A stretch of DNA of 64,000 nt from Codonopsis lanceolata (taxonomy: Eukaryota > Streptophyta > Magnoliopsida > Asterales > Campanulaceae): contig CM028377.1 in assembly GCA_013146195.2 (NCBI GenBank), positions 26,332,428 through 26,396,427 on the forward strand, read 5' to 3'. Each line of letters opens with the position of its first letter. The stretch's first letter is position 1. The notes beneath the pieces were generated by a model. That model was given only the letters and a program-made list of their open reading frames with translations. It ran no database searches and was not told the origin of the DNA. Shown here in pieces: positions 45,325 to 57,140 of the stretch. Position numbers and translations under genes: made by a program.

Positions 45325-46900
45325 AATTTAGTCCCTAAATTCTTACCAGAGTCATCGAATAGGAAAGGGTACTTCTCTCTCATATCAAGCTCGGTCTCCC
45401 ACGTGGCTTCCTCGATATCGTGATTCTTCCACAAGACCTTCACCAAGGGAATTTTCTTTGTCCTCAACACTTGCTCTTTCGTGTCCAGAATCCTCACCGG
45501 CTTCTCATCATAAGACAGGTCAGGCTCAAAAGTAATCTCTTCATAGGTAAGGACATGCGACTCGTCCTTCAAGTATTTGCGTAGCATCGAGACATGAAAG
45601 ACGTCATGAACGTCCGATATAGAAGGCGGCAATGCTAACCGATACGCCACAGCTCCAATCCTTTCTAGGATCTCAAATGGCCCAATGAATCGAGGCGAAA
45701 GTTTACCCTTCTTTCCAAATCGCTTAGTACCGCGTCGGGGCGATACTTTCAAGAACACATAGTCACCAACCTGAAATTCTAGGTCGCGCCTCCGGTTGTC
45801 CGCGTAGCTCTTCTCTGCCTACTCGGCCGTAAGCAATCGATCTCTAATAAGCTTCACGCCTCACCGATCGTTGCACCATTTCCGAACCCCAAAGTTTAGC
45901 TTCACCAACCTCATCCCAGCAAATCGGTGAACGACACTTGCGCCCATATAAAGCCTCATATGGCGCCATCTCAATACTGGACTGGTAACTATTATTGTAT
46001 GCGAATTCGGCTAACGGTAAGTGGGAATCCCAACTACCCTTGAAGTCCATGGCACAAGCACGCAACAAATCCTCCAGTACCTGAATCAATCTCTCCGACT
46101 GACCATCGATCAAGGGTGGAAAGCCGCATTAAAGTTTAACTGCACTCCAAAGCTTCCTCGCAAAGAATGCCGAACTGAAGTGAACCTGGGGTCTCTATCC
46201 GAAACAATGCTAACTGGAATGCCGTGCAATCTCACGATGTCCTGGACATACAATGCTGCCAACTGACTCAAACTATAAGTCATCGCAACAGGGATAAAAT
46301 GTGAAGATTTGGTCAACCTGTCCACAACAACCCAAACTGCATCGAAACCTCGGCGAGTACGTGGCAATCCCGTCACGAAATCCATGGTGATATGCTCCCA
46401 CTTCCACTCCGGTATCTCAAGTGGTCAAGCAAACCGGCAGTGTCTCGGTGTTCGCCTCTAACTTGCTGACACGTCAAGCATCTAGACACATAGTCTGCTA
46501 TTTCTCTCTTCATCCCATTCCACCAGAATTGTCTCTTCAAGTCCCTATACATTTTGGTACTCCCTGGATGTATAGTATACTTGGCCTTGTGAGCCTCATC
46601 AAGAACCATGCGCTTAACCCCATCAGTAGAAGGCACACAAACCCTACCACGAAAAGTCAAAATCCCATCGGTGTTCAAAGCAAACTCCGGTCTCTTACCA
46701 TCACCCAGGCCATCAATAATCTTCCCTAACTCAGAATCAGAAACTTGAGCCTTCTTAATCAACTCAAACAACGCAGGCGTAGCACGCACGCTAGCAAAGA
46801 TAACCCTATGCTCATCCGCAACTGGACTCCATTCTCGGACGTCCTCAAGCATCTTCCACTCCTTCATCATCAGACAAGACATAAACGCCTTCCTACTCAA
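45318..46900 (-). pseudogene. Gypsy 3 integrase with chromodomain-like C-terminus
   Basis: H2C2 region: HPGSTKMYRDLKRQFWWNGM and CLTCQQVRGEHRDTAGLL. Core: MDFVTGLPRTRRGFDAVWVV, VDRLTKSSHF, IVSDRDPRFTS and GQSERLIQVLEDLLRACAMD. Then SSIEMAPYEALYGRKCRSPI. C-terminal part at 45318-45758: FLKVSPRRGTKRFGKKGKLS, HDVFHVSMLRKYLKD and EEATWETELDMREKYPFLF, the chromodomain-like end. Frame breaks lie near 46110, 45800 and 46400. The catalytic Asp/Asp/Glu positions are all present. Confidence 0.92.
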
Positions 46901-48171
46901 GGCATCCGCAACAACATTAGCTTTCCCTGATGATAAGAAATAATGCAGCCATGATCCTTCGCTTCCATCCATCGCCTCTGACGCATATTCAACTCTTTTT
47001 GAGAAAAGAGATACTTCAAACTCTTATGGTCGGTGAATATCTCGAACTTAGCCCTCAGAAAGATAGTGCTTCCACTTGTGGAGCGCAAAGATGATAGCCG
47101 CCAGCCTGTGTCATGCGCGGGTAGTTCTCGCCAGAAGGTGATAGCTTCCTCGAAGCATAAGCGATAACTCTCCCGCCCCGCATAAGCACGCAACCCAAGC
47201 CTTCTAACGAGGCCGCCAGAAATCACAAAGTTCTCACAACCACTGGGCAATGCCAAAATAGGAGCCGTAGTCAACCTCCTTTTCAACTCCTGAAAACTAG
47301 CCTCGCACTTATCACTCCATATAAAAATAGACTTCTTCTGAGTCAAATTAGTCATCGGAGTAGCGATCTTCGAAAACCCTCAATGAATCCTACGGTAATA
47401 ACCTCGCCAGCCCAAGAAACTACGGACCTCGGTCACCGCATTCTAGGCGCCTTCCACTTGGTAATCGCCTCAACCTTGGATGGATCCACCGCGATACCAT
47501 CACTAGACACCACGTGTCCTAGAAAGAAACTTGCTCAAGCCGTAAAGCACACTTGCTGAATTTCGCGTAAAGCTGCTTCTCCGCAAGATAGAAAGAACTT
47601 CTCTCAAGTGATTCGCATGTTCCTCTCGTGACTTGGAGTACACAAGGATGTCATCAATAAAAACCACAACAAAGCAATCGAGATATTCGTGGAAAACCCT
47701 ATTCATCAGGTCCATGAAAACTGCAGGCGCGTTGGTCAACCCAAATGGCATCACAACAAACTCATAGTGACCATAACGCTGCATTTTAAGGCCGCTTCGA
47801 CATCCTCCGCTCTAACCCTCAACCGGTGATAGCCGCCTCAAGTCAAACTTGGAATAGACAACCGAACCTCGGTTGATCAAAAGATCGCCAATGTGTGGCA
47901 AGGGATACCTATTTTTGATAGTAACCTGGTTCAACTGTCGATAGTCTATACAAAGCCGCAGACTACCATCCTTCTTCCTTACAAACAACACCGGTGCACC
48001 CCAAGGAGATACACTCGGTTTAATGAACTCCCTATCTAGAAGTTCCTGCAGCTGATCCTTCAACTCACGCAACTCCGCCGGAGCCATACGGTAAGGTGCC
48101 CTAGAAATAGGCGAAGTCCCTGGCAATAGCTCAATACAGAACTCTAGGTTCTCGGTCGGGAGGCAAGGCAT
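46897..48171 (-). pseudogene. Gypsy 3 reverse transcriptase and RNase H
   Basis: 47812-48171: APYRMAPAELRELKDQLQEL, SPWGAPVLFVRKKDGSLRLC and IDYRQLNQVTIKNRYPLPHI. 47503-47784: MPFGLTNAPAVFMDLMNRVF and FIDDILVYSKS. 46897-47355: RNase H pieces including FTDHKSLKYLFSQKELNMRQ and, around 46930, ANVVADALSR. The RNase H start (SGGLVRRLGL) is frame-shifted. Several one-base shifts separate the blocks. Confidence 0.9.
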
Positions 48172-48720
48172 ACTCTAAGAAAAGACATCGGGAACTCATT
48201 AACTACCGGATATCCTCTAGCTTAGCGTAAGACATGCTAGTATCAAGAACACAAGCTAAATACCCCGCACACCCGCGATAAGAGTTGTCTAGCCCGCAGC
48301 GTAAATAATATGAACCCCACTCATAGCATGATCACCCGAAACACAAATTCGAATACCGGCATGGCAAAAGTTACTTTCTTACGACGGCAATCAACTAAAG
48401 CATGGTGTGTACAAAGCCAATCCATACCAAGAATCACGTCAAAGTCTCTAATAGGTAATACAACCAAATCAGCATGCAAGACTCGATCATGAACAAGCAC
48501 ATCACGCCTCTATAGACCTCGACGCCAACAAGCAATCACCCAACTGTAGACACCTCAAGCACATAAGGTAATCAAGGTGCAAGACATATAAATGTTCTAG
48601 GAAATGCGATGCAACATATGAATGGGTAGAACCAGGATCTATAAGGACTCGAGCATGATGACCGAAGACTGAGAGAGTACCTCCGATCACGTAAGTAGAC
48701 TCGAACACCTCGCCGATCAA
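48172..48720 (-). pseudogene. Gypsy 3 aspartic protease
   Basis: VFGHHARVLIDPGSTHSYVA (D-P-G-S active-site form usual for this lineage) at 48502-48720, followed by a degraded stretch to 48172 with many frame changes. The 48172-48500 part is hard to read as protein on any one frame. Confidence 0.8.
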
Positions 48721-48812
48721 GCGAAGACACGAGCTCGCGCTTTAGACGCCCATCGCTATCCTCTTGGATCCGCATCGCCGAATCGACCTCGAGGATCGAG
48801 CCGCTTCTAGAC

Positions 48813-49922
48813 TTAGGACGCCTTGAGCCGATGATTTGGATCTCCACAACTAAGACACGTGCCAAGTCTGGTCCGACACTTCTCGCTAGAGTGCCCAATC
48901 TTATTACAATAAGAACAAACCAATGGTCCTCCGCCTCGAGTCTTGCCCCTGAGCAGAGCACTACTACCGCGACTCTCGACGGCGCCTATCCCGACCACTG
49001 ATCGATGCCTACTCGACCACCACCGCGCTTGCCCCGGTAGCTGCATCGATTTCCGTAAGATCGACTCTACCGGCCGTCGCGAAGATCGCCGCCGAGAAGA
49101 TCGCACAGATGCTTCGCCTCGTGCTCCTCAATATCTCGCCGATCTCATACGCACGATCTACCGCACTGCACCGCTAACCGTAGGGATAACAATGCTTCCT
49201 CAGATTCGGTCTTCAACCCCTTCACGAACCTCTCGGGTCCTCGTGTTCTCATCTTGCACCGATGTGCACAATAACGGACAACTCGCTGAATTTTGAAGAA
49301 TACTGAGCTATAGACATGGAGCCCTGCTCCAATTCCTGGAATTCTTTCTCCCTTCGCTGTCTAATCACTGTAGGCACATAAGTAGCCCTGAACTCTGCCT
49401 CAAATGTAGGCCACACCTGCGCCACCCGATTCAACTCCCAACTAGCAAGTAAAACTTCCCACCAATGATTGGCGGCTCCTCTAAGCTTATAAGCAGCTAA
49501 GACCACTTTCTCTTCCTCCGTGCAATCCAGTGTTGCGAATATTTTCTTCACATCCTCAAGCCATAGCTCGGCCATACTAGCATCCGCCTCTCCCTCAAAA
49601 GATGGAGGCTTCATTTTCAAGAATCTCTAACACAAAGATTATTCCGTGCCCTAGCACCAGGTGGTATATCTGCACGCGGTGGCGACACTCTCGCCTCCTG
49701 ATCTGGGGGTGGTGGTGGAGGAGGTACATTCTGACCCTGGCCAAGCTGGGCCATCTCGGTCATAATATCTGTCATACGACGGTACAAATCCGCCATCTGA
49801 GCATTCATGCCCACTGGATTCGGTGGTGGAGGTGGAGGTGGCAACTCCACTTCAGGTTCCTCAGGAACTCTCCTGGGTCGGCCTCTACCTCGGCCTACAC
49901 GGTCTGCTCTAGGGTTCACCAT
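48813..49922 (-). pseudogene. Gypsy 3 Gag
   Basis: Starts at 49922 (MVNPRADRVGRGRGRPRR), with Pro runs and QMADLYRRMTDIMTEMAQLG. After a frameshift near 49617 comes the gag domain: MKPPSFEGEADASMAELWLE, LRGAANHWWEVLLASWELNR and EFQELEQGSMSIAQYSSKFS. Then follow a degraded stretch and zinc knuckles CSYCNKIGHSSEKC and CLSCGDPNHR (48813-48950). I chose 49922 over the ATG at 49943 because the MVNPRADR/GRGRGRP start is the common form. Confidence 0.85.
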
Positions 49923-50022
49923 CAAGCACCTATAAGAATTCACTCGACGTTAGAACATCACACCAAGAAACAACCCACCTAGGCCATGGAACCTATCCTG
50001 GCCGATAGCTAACCTAAAACAA

Positions 50023-50034
50023 GCTCTGATACCA
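50023..50034 (-). other. Gypsy 3 primer-binding site, tRNA-iMet type
   Basis: Minus strand TGGTATCAGAGC, an exact match to the usual initiator-tRNA complement, two bases inside the LTR ending at 50037. Confidence 0.95.
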
Positions 50035-50036
50035 AC

Positions 50037-52984
50037 TGTGGCGACCCGGCCCGGGCCCGAGATGGGACCGAGGGTCGGACCGCCCAAATAAGGAAGGAAA
50101 CAAGTAGGCAATTAAACATGCAAGGACTTAATTCACAAAAACGACGTGACGCAACATTGGAGTCGCAGCACGCCTCGGCACCAAACGGCCGGATATTTTT
50201 AAAACTTTTAAACCTGATAAACAGTTAAACAAATATAACCAAGTCTTCGGCGACACTACATGCCGGAACCCAAGCTAACAGTTCAAAGACAAGAATTTCT
50301 AAAGAGCTAAAAGCATGCTCAGCGGAAGACTAAAACATGGAGGGATAATAACAAGTAAACCAACGCTCGGCTTACACAATGCCGGCACAAAAGTGTTACA
50401 AGTACTACAAGTATAAACTACTAGCGCTAAAGATTTACAATCAAGTTATACACAAATACAAATACCAGTACGCCTAGTTGATCGGCTTAACCCGTCGTCC
50501 TTACAAAAAGGTAAACAAGAATAAGAGGCCATCAAAAACCACCTCTTCAAGAATCAACGGTCACCAAAAAGGGCACAAGTCGCGAACACAGCTAATCAAC
50601 GAGCAGGACCTGCCTTGCTAGGATCTAAAGCAGTAAAGGGGAAAGGGTAAGTCATAAAGACTCGTAAGCTATTAATCATGCATGTCATGGCAAGATGCAA
50701 CATTCAAGGCAAGATATCATCACAAGCATAGAGTCATATATATCCAGGATGCACATTGTTTCACATAAGTGCGCATAAATAAATCACATAGAATAAGGAT
50801 ATGTGAAGAGCCGGCCGCTACGTAGTTCCCGCATACAAGCGTTATCGGAATGTGCGGGTATCGAATGTGTGTAGTACATCGATCTTCCGAGGAGATGCCC
50901 GGATAGTCACCAAGTGATGCTCTTAAATGATTACAAAGATGGGAGTTACTTCTCCACCGTGGCCACAAGGAGGCGTGTGTGCACAAAGACAGATGCCACC
51001 GACTCATGCATATGCCAAGTAATGTATACTTAACAAAATTCTCAAGTAGAGAACGAGATCGACAAGAGCGATCTCGCCAAGACAAGTAAATTATTCTTAT
51101 CAATAACAGTAGGGTTGAGTTCGACAAGAGCGAACTCACATGTCAATCAGTCATTCCATAATATGACAAATAAGATCAAGCAGGCAATCAATTCAAGTTC
51201 AAAGTCTAGAATTATTATTCTTAGGGAAACGCGATTAGAACGTCAGTAGGATTAACTGGGAGCCGGTATTGTTCAATAGCTCGCTAATCTTGACTCCGCT
51301 GAGTCGCCTCTAATAGTTCATCCAATAGAGTTAGGACGCTAATTGCATCACAAACCCTCTTCTAAGTTCTCGCATATAATCGGCTAGGTCATTAATCCGC
51401 TTAACAACCGTAGCTACTAATTGTCGATAATTCGAATTCAAGGGATCTTAGAATCATTCTTTCAAGGTATTCAAAATGCAAGGGTCCAAGAACGTTATTT
51501 ATTCGTAGGGGAACATGGAACACAATTTGTTCTAGGTCTAGGATCCAATTCAATTAAGATCATCAATACAAGGCATGTGGAAACCCTAGAATTCAAAATT
51601 CCCAAGAGTCATCAAAACATATTAGTTCAAGAACATTAATTGCTCCTAAAGAAGCATAGAACATAATTAATTCTAGGCATAGGTCTCAAGCAACAAGATG
51701 GACATATCCATTAAAATCTCAAAAGACCAATTCAACCTAGATCATGGCATGGACATGGAAAAGCATGGGGATCAATAGACAAGGGGAATCATGGCAAGTC
51801 TAACATACAACCTAAGGAGGAAATCAATAGCTTACCTATACCAAGGAAAAGAAAGTTGAAGCACAAAGTAATCGGATAGAAACGATCTCCTCGCCGGTAG
51901 CTTCACACCGGTGGTCTCGGCTCGGCAAACGGAAGTCGGGAGCTCAATCTAGGGCAATCACACACACCAATCTCACCACATTTTCTCCACACACACAACC
52001 ATGGCAAGAGAGAGAGAAGAGAAATCTGATTAATGAGAGGATTTAAGCAAAGTCAACAAAGGAGGCTTATATATGTTGCATGGATTTAGGTGGAATTACA
52101 CATGTCAAGAGGAGAGGGCTTGAGATTAGGACTAACTAGCTTGATTAGGTTTAATAGGTTGGATTAGGGCTAATTAAGAAGGGGGTTTAAGTGGCTAATG
52201 ACATCACAAAAGATTAAAGGCTGAAAAATCCCGTGAGAGCACAGAAGTGAGGCGGGCGCCTCATGAGGCCATGCGGCCGCCTCAACGGGAGGTTTGCCAT
52301 TTTTCATTTGCTCTCAACTTGACGCGCCTCGCTTGAGCCATGCGCCGCCTCGAACTTCGGGGCCTCAAAACTAGACCTAAACAAGTCCTAAATGGTCCCA
52401 AGCTCATGGGCAACCATTCTAGGTCTAACACAACTCAAAACATGTCCGAAACACACCGAACGTCACCCGAACAAGGTAGGACAAGGCTCGAGTCAAGCGA
52501 CGATTGGTTGACGAATCAAACCCGGATTAAACGTCAATAAAACTAGGGTAACTTAGGCATGGAATAGGCTTGTTCAATCATGGTTATGACTTGAATACAA
52601 GTCCGGGAACTCAAGGAACAACTCGCACGTCGAAATACGCGCAAAACGGGAGACGGGTGAAATCGCTAAGGCCAAAACAAGGCAAGAAGGTTTCTAAATT
52701 TCCCAACAAGCTTTCTATGATCAAGGCGAGCGTTCTAGGTCGTCTATGAAAGACAAACGAACCCTAACAAGTCTCGGTCGAGTGCAAACCAAGCTAAGGC
52801 AACACTCAAGGCATCACGGAAAGGTATGCTAACCAAAGGAGGGAATCAAGCGACAAGGAATGCAATAATGCTAATACGAGTCAGGCATGGACTAAAAGAG
52901 ATATCTAAACATGTTAAAGCATGAGACAAGCATGTTATTAAGGCATAGAACAAATAACACAAGTAATGGGTTTGGGGTCTCACA
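50037..52984 (-). mobile_element. Gypsy 3, 5' LTR
   Basis: 2948 bp, the partner of 42368-45306. It has the same terminal TGTG/CACA and the same internal hairpins (51054-51138 and about 52250-52360). ORFs inside it are antisense LTR text and not genes. Confidence 0.95.
51054..51138. repeat. Two hairpins with one shared loop in gypsy 3 LTR (right copy)
   Basis: Hairpins at 51054-51076 and 51116-51138 are identical in stems and loop (ACAAGAG) to those of the left LTR, although the surrounding text has accumulated indels. Confidence 0.85.
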
Positions 52985-52989
52985 CTTCC
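52985..52989. repeat. Target-site duplication CTTCC of gypsy 3, right copy
   Basis: Exact second copy of 42363-42367. Confidence 0.95.
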
Positions 52990-54420
52990 ATACTTGGCAT
53001 CTTTCATATTGCTGAAGTTCTTCTTGCATGGCTTCCAGCCAACTTGGATCTTACAAAGCTTCATCAATCTTCTTTGGCTCATCTTCTTAAACGAATGCAG
53101 CACAGAACATACATTATTTCTAGAAGATCTTCTAGTTCGCACTCCAACATGAATGTCACCAATGATTTGAGAGATTGGATGGTCTTTACATGTTCTTGTG
53201 ACAGCAGGAATATGATGATTTACTGATGTTTCTTCATGACGAGGTTCAGAAGGAGGACTAGGAGGAAGATCAGCTGAGTCTAAATGAGTATTTTGTTCGG
53301 AATTTGATTCAAATGTGAGATGAAGAAAAGGATTTTCAGGTTCAGAAACAAAGGGTTCTGGATTAGAGTTTTCTTGAGCAAGGTTAAAGTCTTCTGGTGA
53401 CAATATTGATAAGAGATGATGGTCAGGGATATTTGATTGAGTTGCTGAAGATGGATTAGGTGTATGAGAGGATGATGGTTGGGAGGTACCTGTCTCAACA
53501 TTAACAAAATCATCAGCAACATTTGGAGCCACGTGTGGCTCTAATAAATCAAATTCATCAAATGAGACATGAACGGATTCAACTATTTTTAACGATCTTT
53601 TGTTGAAAACCCTGTAAGCCTTGGAGTGTAAAGCATAGCCCAGAAATACACCTTCATCGGCTTTGTTATCAAATTTGCTTCTGTAGTCATTACCATTGTA
53701 GACTACGAAACACTTGCAGCCGAAGATTTTAAAAAATCCAATGTTTGGGGCTTTACCTTTCCAAAGTTCATAGGATGTTTTACCGTGAAATTTGTTGATC
53801 AAAGATCGGTTCTGAGTAAAGCAAGCTGTGTTGACGGCTTCTGCCCAAAAGTGTTTGGGAAGCTTTGCTTCAGCAAGCATAGTTTTAGCAGCTTCGATAA
53901 GTGTTCTGTTTCTCCTTTCTACTACACCGTTCTGCTATGGTGTCCTTGCTGCAGAGAAATTGTGACCAATGCCATGATCATCACAATACTTTGCTATTCC
54001 ATTATTTGTGAACTCGGTACCATTGTCTGATCTAACATCACTGATTTCATCAAATTTTTGCGTTTGCAGTCTTCTGAATAAAGATGTGAGATCGTATGTG
54101 TGGTCTTTAGAAGACATCATCTCTGTCCAAGTATACCTTGTATAATCATCCACTACTACTAGTGTATATCTGTGACCACCATAGCTGATAGTAGTGACTG
54201 GTCCGAAGAGATCCATGTGGAGAAGTTGTAGAGGTCTTGATGTTGCGAGTACTGGTTTGCTCTTGAAAGACGTTTTTTAAAGCTTTCCCAGTTGACAAGC
54301 TTTACAAGCACGATCATGACCAGTAGAGACCTTTGGCAATCCTTTTACTAGACCTTCTTTGGATAGCATAGACAGATATTTGAAGTTCAAATGGCTGAGT
54401 CTTTTGTGCCATAACCAGCT
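52990..54420 (-). pseudogene. Copia 2 integrase and start of reverse transcriptase
   Basis: Pre-integrase zinc motif LWHKRLSHLNF and CKACQLGKL near 54300-54420, then MDLFGPVTTISYGGHRYTLV, VVVDDYTRYTWTEM, VRSDNGTEFTNNG and, after a stop, NGVVERRNRTLIEAAKTMLA. 52846-53880 continues FWAEAVNTACFTQNRSLINK, IFGCKCFVVYNG and VFLGYALHSKAYRVFNKRSL. A Ser/Pro linker follows, then HPISQIIGDIHVGVRTRRS and the first RT residues before the gypsy 3 insertion. The integrase D, D and E positions are kept. It is in better condition than copia 1. Confidence 0.9.
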
Positions 54421-54426
54421 TTTGTC

Positions 54427-54849
54427 TTAAGCAGAGTTTGCCGCAAGACATAAACTAGCAGCCTTGCCGTAAGCATTCAAATCTATCACATAGAAATTCC
54501 CTTGTCTATGTCCAGTTACCAAGGTTGAGCATGAGACTGGATCCTTGATATCACATCTGTTTGAGGAAAATTGACAGATAAGTCCTTTATCACAGAATTG
54601 AGAAATACTCAGAAGATTATGTTTCAAGCCTTCTACTAGAGAGACTTTTCCTATGGAGAGATTTCCTCGAATGATGGATCCGTAGCCAATAGTTCTTCCT
54701 TTAGGATTGTCTCCAAAGATGATTGGAGGGCCTTCTTCTTCAGAGATGTTAGAGAGAAGGTAAGATTCTCCGGTCATATGTCTTGAGCAACCACTGTCCA
54801 GATACCATACGCCTTTCTTTTCTAAACTTGAAGCAGCCATGAAGCACAC
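54427..54849 (-). pseudogene. Copia 2 protease
   Basis: A 140-codon open stretch with VWYLDSGCSRHMTG (catalytic Asp), IIFGDNPKGRTIGYGSIIRG and LKHNLLSISQFCDKGLICQF. It ends with a stop after LCLAANSA. Copia 1 has a sister sequence at 27661-28050. Confidence 0.88.
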
Positions 54850-56127
54850 CTGAGATATAGAGGAATGAAATCATGGTCCCCTTTTTATTTTTCTTATGGG
54901 TCCACATGGTTAGCGTATTTTTTGAACCCATACTTGCCTGATTTTTGGAATAGGGGATCCAGCAGGCTTCATGATGGATTTCAGTAGACATTCATGGACC
55001 AAGTGGCCTAAACATTTGCAAAAGGTACAGTGATGGAAATTACAAAAGTCTGTTTGATCATGCTGGGTGTTGATAGGTTTTTGAACATTTTTCTTAATAG
55101 CAGCTTTTGATTTAGCAGTCTTGTTAACAGCAAGCTAAGAGGCATCTGTGTGAGGCTTCTTGAGTCTGTACTCAGCAGTCTTAGCTTTGGCAGAAGTATA
55201 CCTGCTAGTAGTAGACTTTAATACCTCATACATTTTACCTTTAAGCTTGGTATCAACATTCTGTGTAGCAGCAGCACCGTTGGTAGTACTGTTGATAAAT
55301 CTAATAGGTTTGGGCAGACTCTTTGTGGGCCTTGAAACAGCAGCCTTTGCTTTCACAGAGCTGCTGGTGGAGGGCCCTAGAGGGTTTACACTACCTTTAG
55401 CATATTTATTTCCAGCAGATGATTGCTCTACTTTTGAAGCGTCACTGTTCTTGATAATTTGAACCTTAGGGTGTTTATACGGAGTAGCAGTATAACCGAT
55501 TCCTAGTTTACCCTTGTTAGGCTTCTGATATTGTGCAGGAATATTATTTTGCACTACAAAATGTTCATTTTCTTGTTCAGAGATTACGCCAGAAGTGCTT
55601 TCAGAGAAACCTAGCCCAGTTTTATCAGTTGAGGGCTTCTAATCTCCTAGAATTTGATCAAAGACAGCCGTTGAGTTATTCCACGAGTTGATGGTCTTTT
55701 GTAACTCATCTTTCTCAGCAGATAGCTCTTTTGCATGATCAATAAGGCAGACAACCTTTTCATTGAGAAACTTGTTCTCTTCTTTTAACTTGATACTTTC
55801 CTGCTGGACTCCATGGAGAGTTTTCAACTCGGCTTCCAGCATAGATTTCTCAGTTCCTAACTTCTCATGATTTTTAGCTAACTTAACATAGGCCTTTCTA
55901 AATTCATTGAATTCCTCTAGCATGTCCTGAGCTTCCTTAAGGATTTCTTCTTTTGAAGGCTCTTCAGAAGATTGTTCAATGTTAGCTTGAAAAGGAGAGT
56001 ATTTAACTTCACCGTCTGAGTCATAGGTGGGAGGTGACTCTAGAGCAACAAGGCAAATGTGTGCCTGCTCCGGTGAGTCATCACTATCATCCTCATCAGA
56101 GTCAGTTTCAAACCAACGTAGATACAT
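54850..56127 (-). pseudogene. Copia 2 Gag, C-terminal half with second zinc knuckle
   Basis: 55639-56127 has acidic then coiled-coil-like text (FRKAYVKLAKNHEKLGTEKS, EENKFLNEKVVCLIDHAKEL). 55135-55554 is Lys/Ser/Ala-rich. Near 55010-55040 CTFCKCLGHLVHEC gives the second zinc knuckle. Frame breaks occur at about 55630, 55135 and 54990. Confidence 0.82.
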
Positions 56128-57137
56128 GGTTTTCTTCTAAGTCCTCAGCTAGTAGACCTCTATGTTTAGAAAATGATTTAGAAGGTCTCCTTTTATAAGC
56201 TTCATATTTTGGCTTAGGACATTTAGAAGCAAAGTGACCAGGCTTCCTGCAGTTGTAGCAAACTAACTCATTGTTTTGTGAGCTTTCAGCAGACTTTCTG
56301 AAAGTCTACTGGTTTGCTTCCTTCTTTTTGTTAAATTTTGAGAACTTTTGAAACTTCTTAACGAACATGGCAAATTGCTCGTCGGAGAAAACTTCATTCT
56401 CATTTGAAGAAGTAGATGGTTTATTTTCTTGGGCAGGAATTTCTTGAGAGATAGCAGAAAAGGAAGGAAGTTTAAAATGTTTGTCCTGTTCTTGAGCTTG
56501 AAGCAGTTCTTGCTCGTAGACAGTTAAACTCGCATACAAACTTCTGAGGTGCATGGAGTTCAAGTCTTTGGACTCTTGTATAGCAGTGGTTTTAACATGC
56601 CACAAACTTCCTAACGAAGCTAAAAATCTCATATTTACTTCCTTAACACTATATTCTTTTCCTAAGGAATAACAGCTATTTACTACCTCACAAAATATGT
56701 CGTAGGCTTGTCGTAGAGTCTCCTTAGGGTCCTTTCTGAAGGAATCAAATTGTTGAATGTAGTTGTATTTTCTGTTGTCTCTGGTGGGCAGATCTCCTTC
56801 AAGATATTCCACCAAGGCTTCCCACATTTCTTTGGCGGTTTTGCATCTGATAATTTGTTGATATGATGTGTATAGCTTTGCTGTCGAGTTCAACGAGCCT
56901 CCTTTCTTCGTCTGTCGATTCATTCATGGATTTAGGTATCTCGGGAGGTCCACTGGCTACTTCGGCAAGTAGGTTGGGCTTCATTGGTACATGAGGACCT
57001 GTTAGAACACATTGCCACAAACGGTTGTCAATAGAGTTCATGTATCTCATAACTTTATCTTTCCAGACTTCGAAGTGGCCTTCATCCAATATTGGGATGT
57101 GGCTGGTATTCGAAGTAGGCAGCATATAGTGAGCCAT
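56128..57137 (-). pseudogene. Copia 2 Gag, N-terminal half with first zinc knuckle
   Basis: Starts at 57137 (MAHYMLPTSNTSHIPILDEG, then HFEVWKDKVMRYMNSIDNRL). It continues, after a frame slip near 56900, with IIRCKTAKEMWEALVEYLEG, IQQFDSFRKDPKETLRQAYD and FAMFVKKFQKFSKFNKKKEA, then CYNCRKPGHFASKC near 56240. The start codon lies 3 bp from the truncated LTR edge, so the leader and primer-binding site are missing. Confidence 0.88.
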
Positions 57138-57140
57138 AGG

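Larger units (their letters stand above)
42368..52984 (-). mobile_element. Gypsy element 3: complete Tekay-like chromovirus inside copia 2
   Basis: 10617 bp with 2.94-kb LTRs, an exact 5-bp duplication CTTCC, a tRNA-iMet primer-binding site, a polypurine tract and minus-strand gag, protease, RT, RNase H, integrase and chromodomain-like tail. Long LTRs, the primer type and the C-terminal tail fit the Tekay/Del lineage. It lies in the first third of the copia 2 RT. Deleting it with one CTTCC rejoins the host RT frame. All structural parts are present, but the ORF has many small frame breaks. Confidence 0.96.

Noticed and set aside
55160..55462. 100-codon hydrophobic plus-strand ORF
   Set aside because: Antisense of the Lys/Ser-rich gag region of copia 2.
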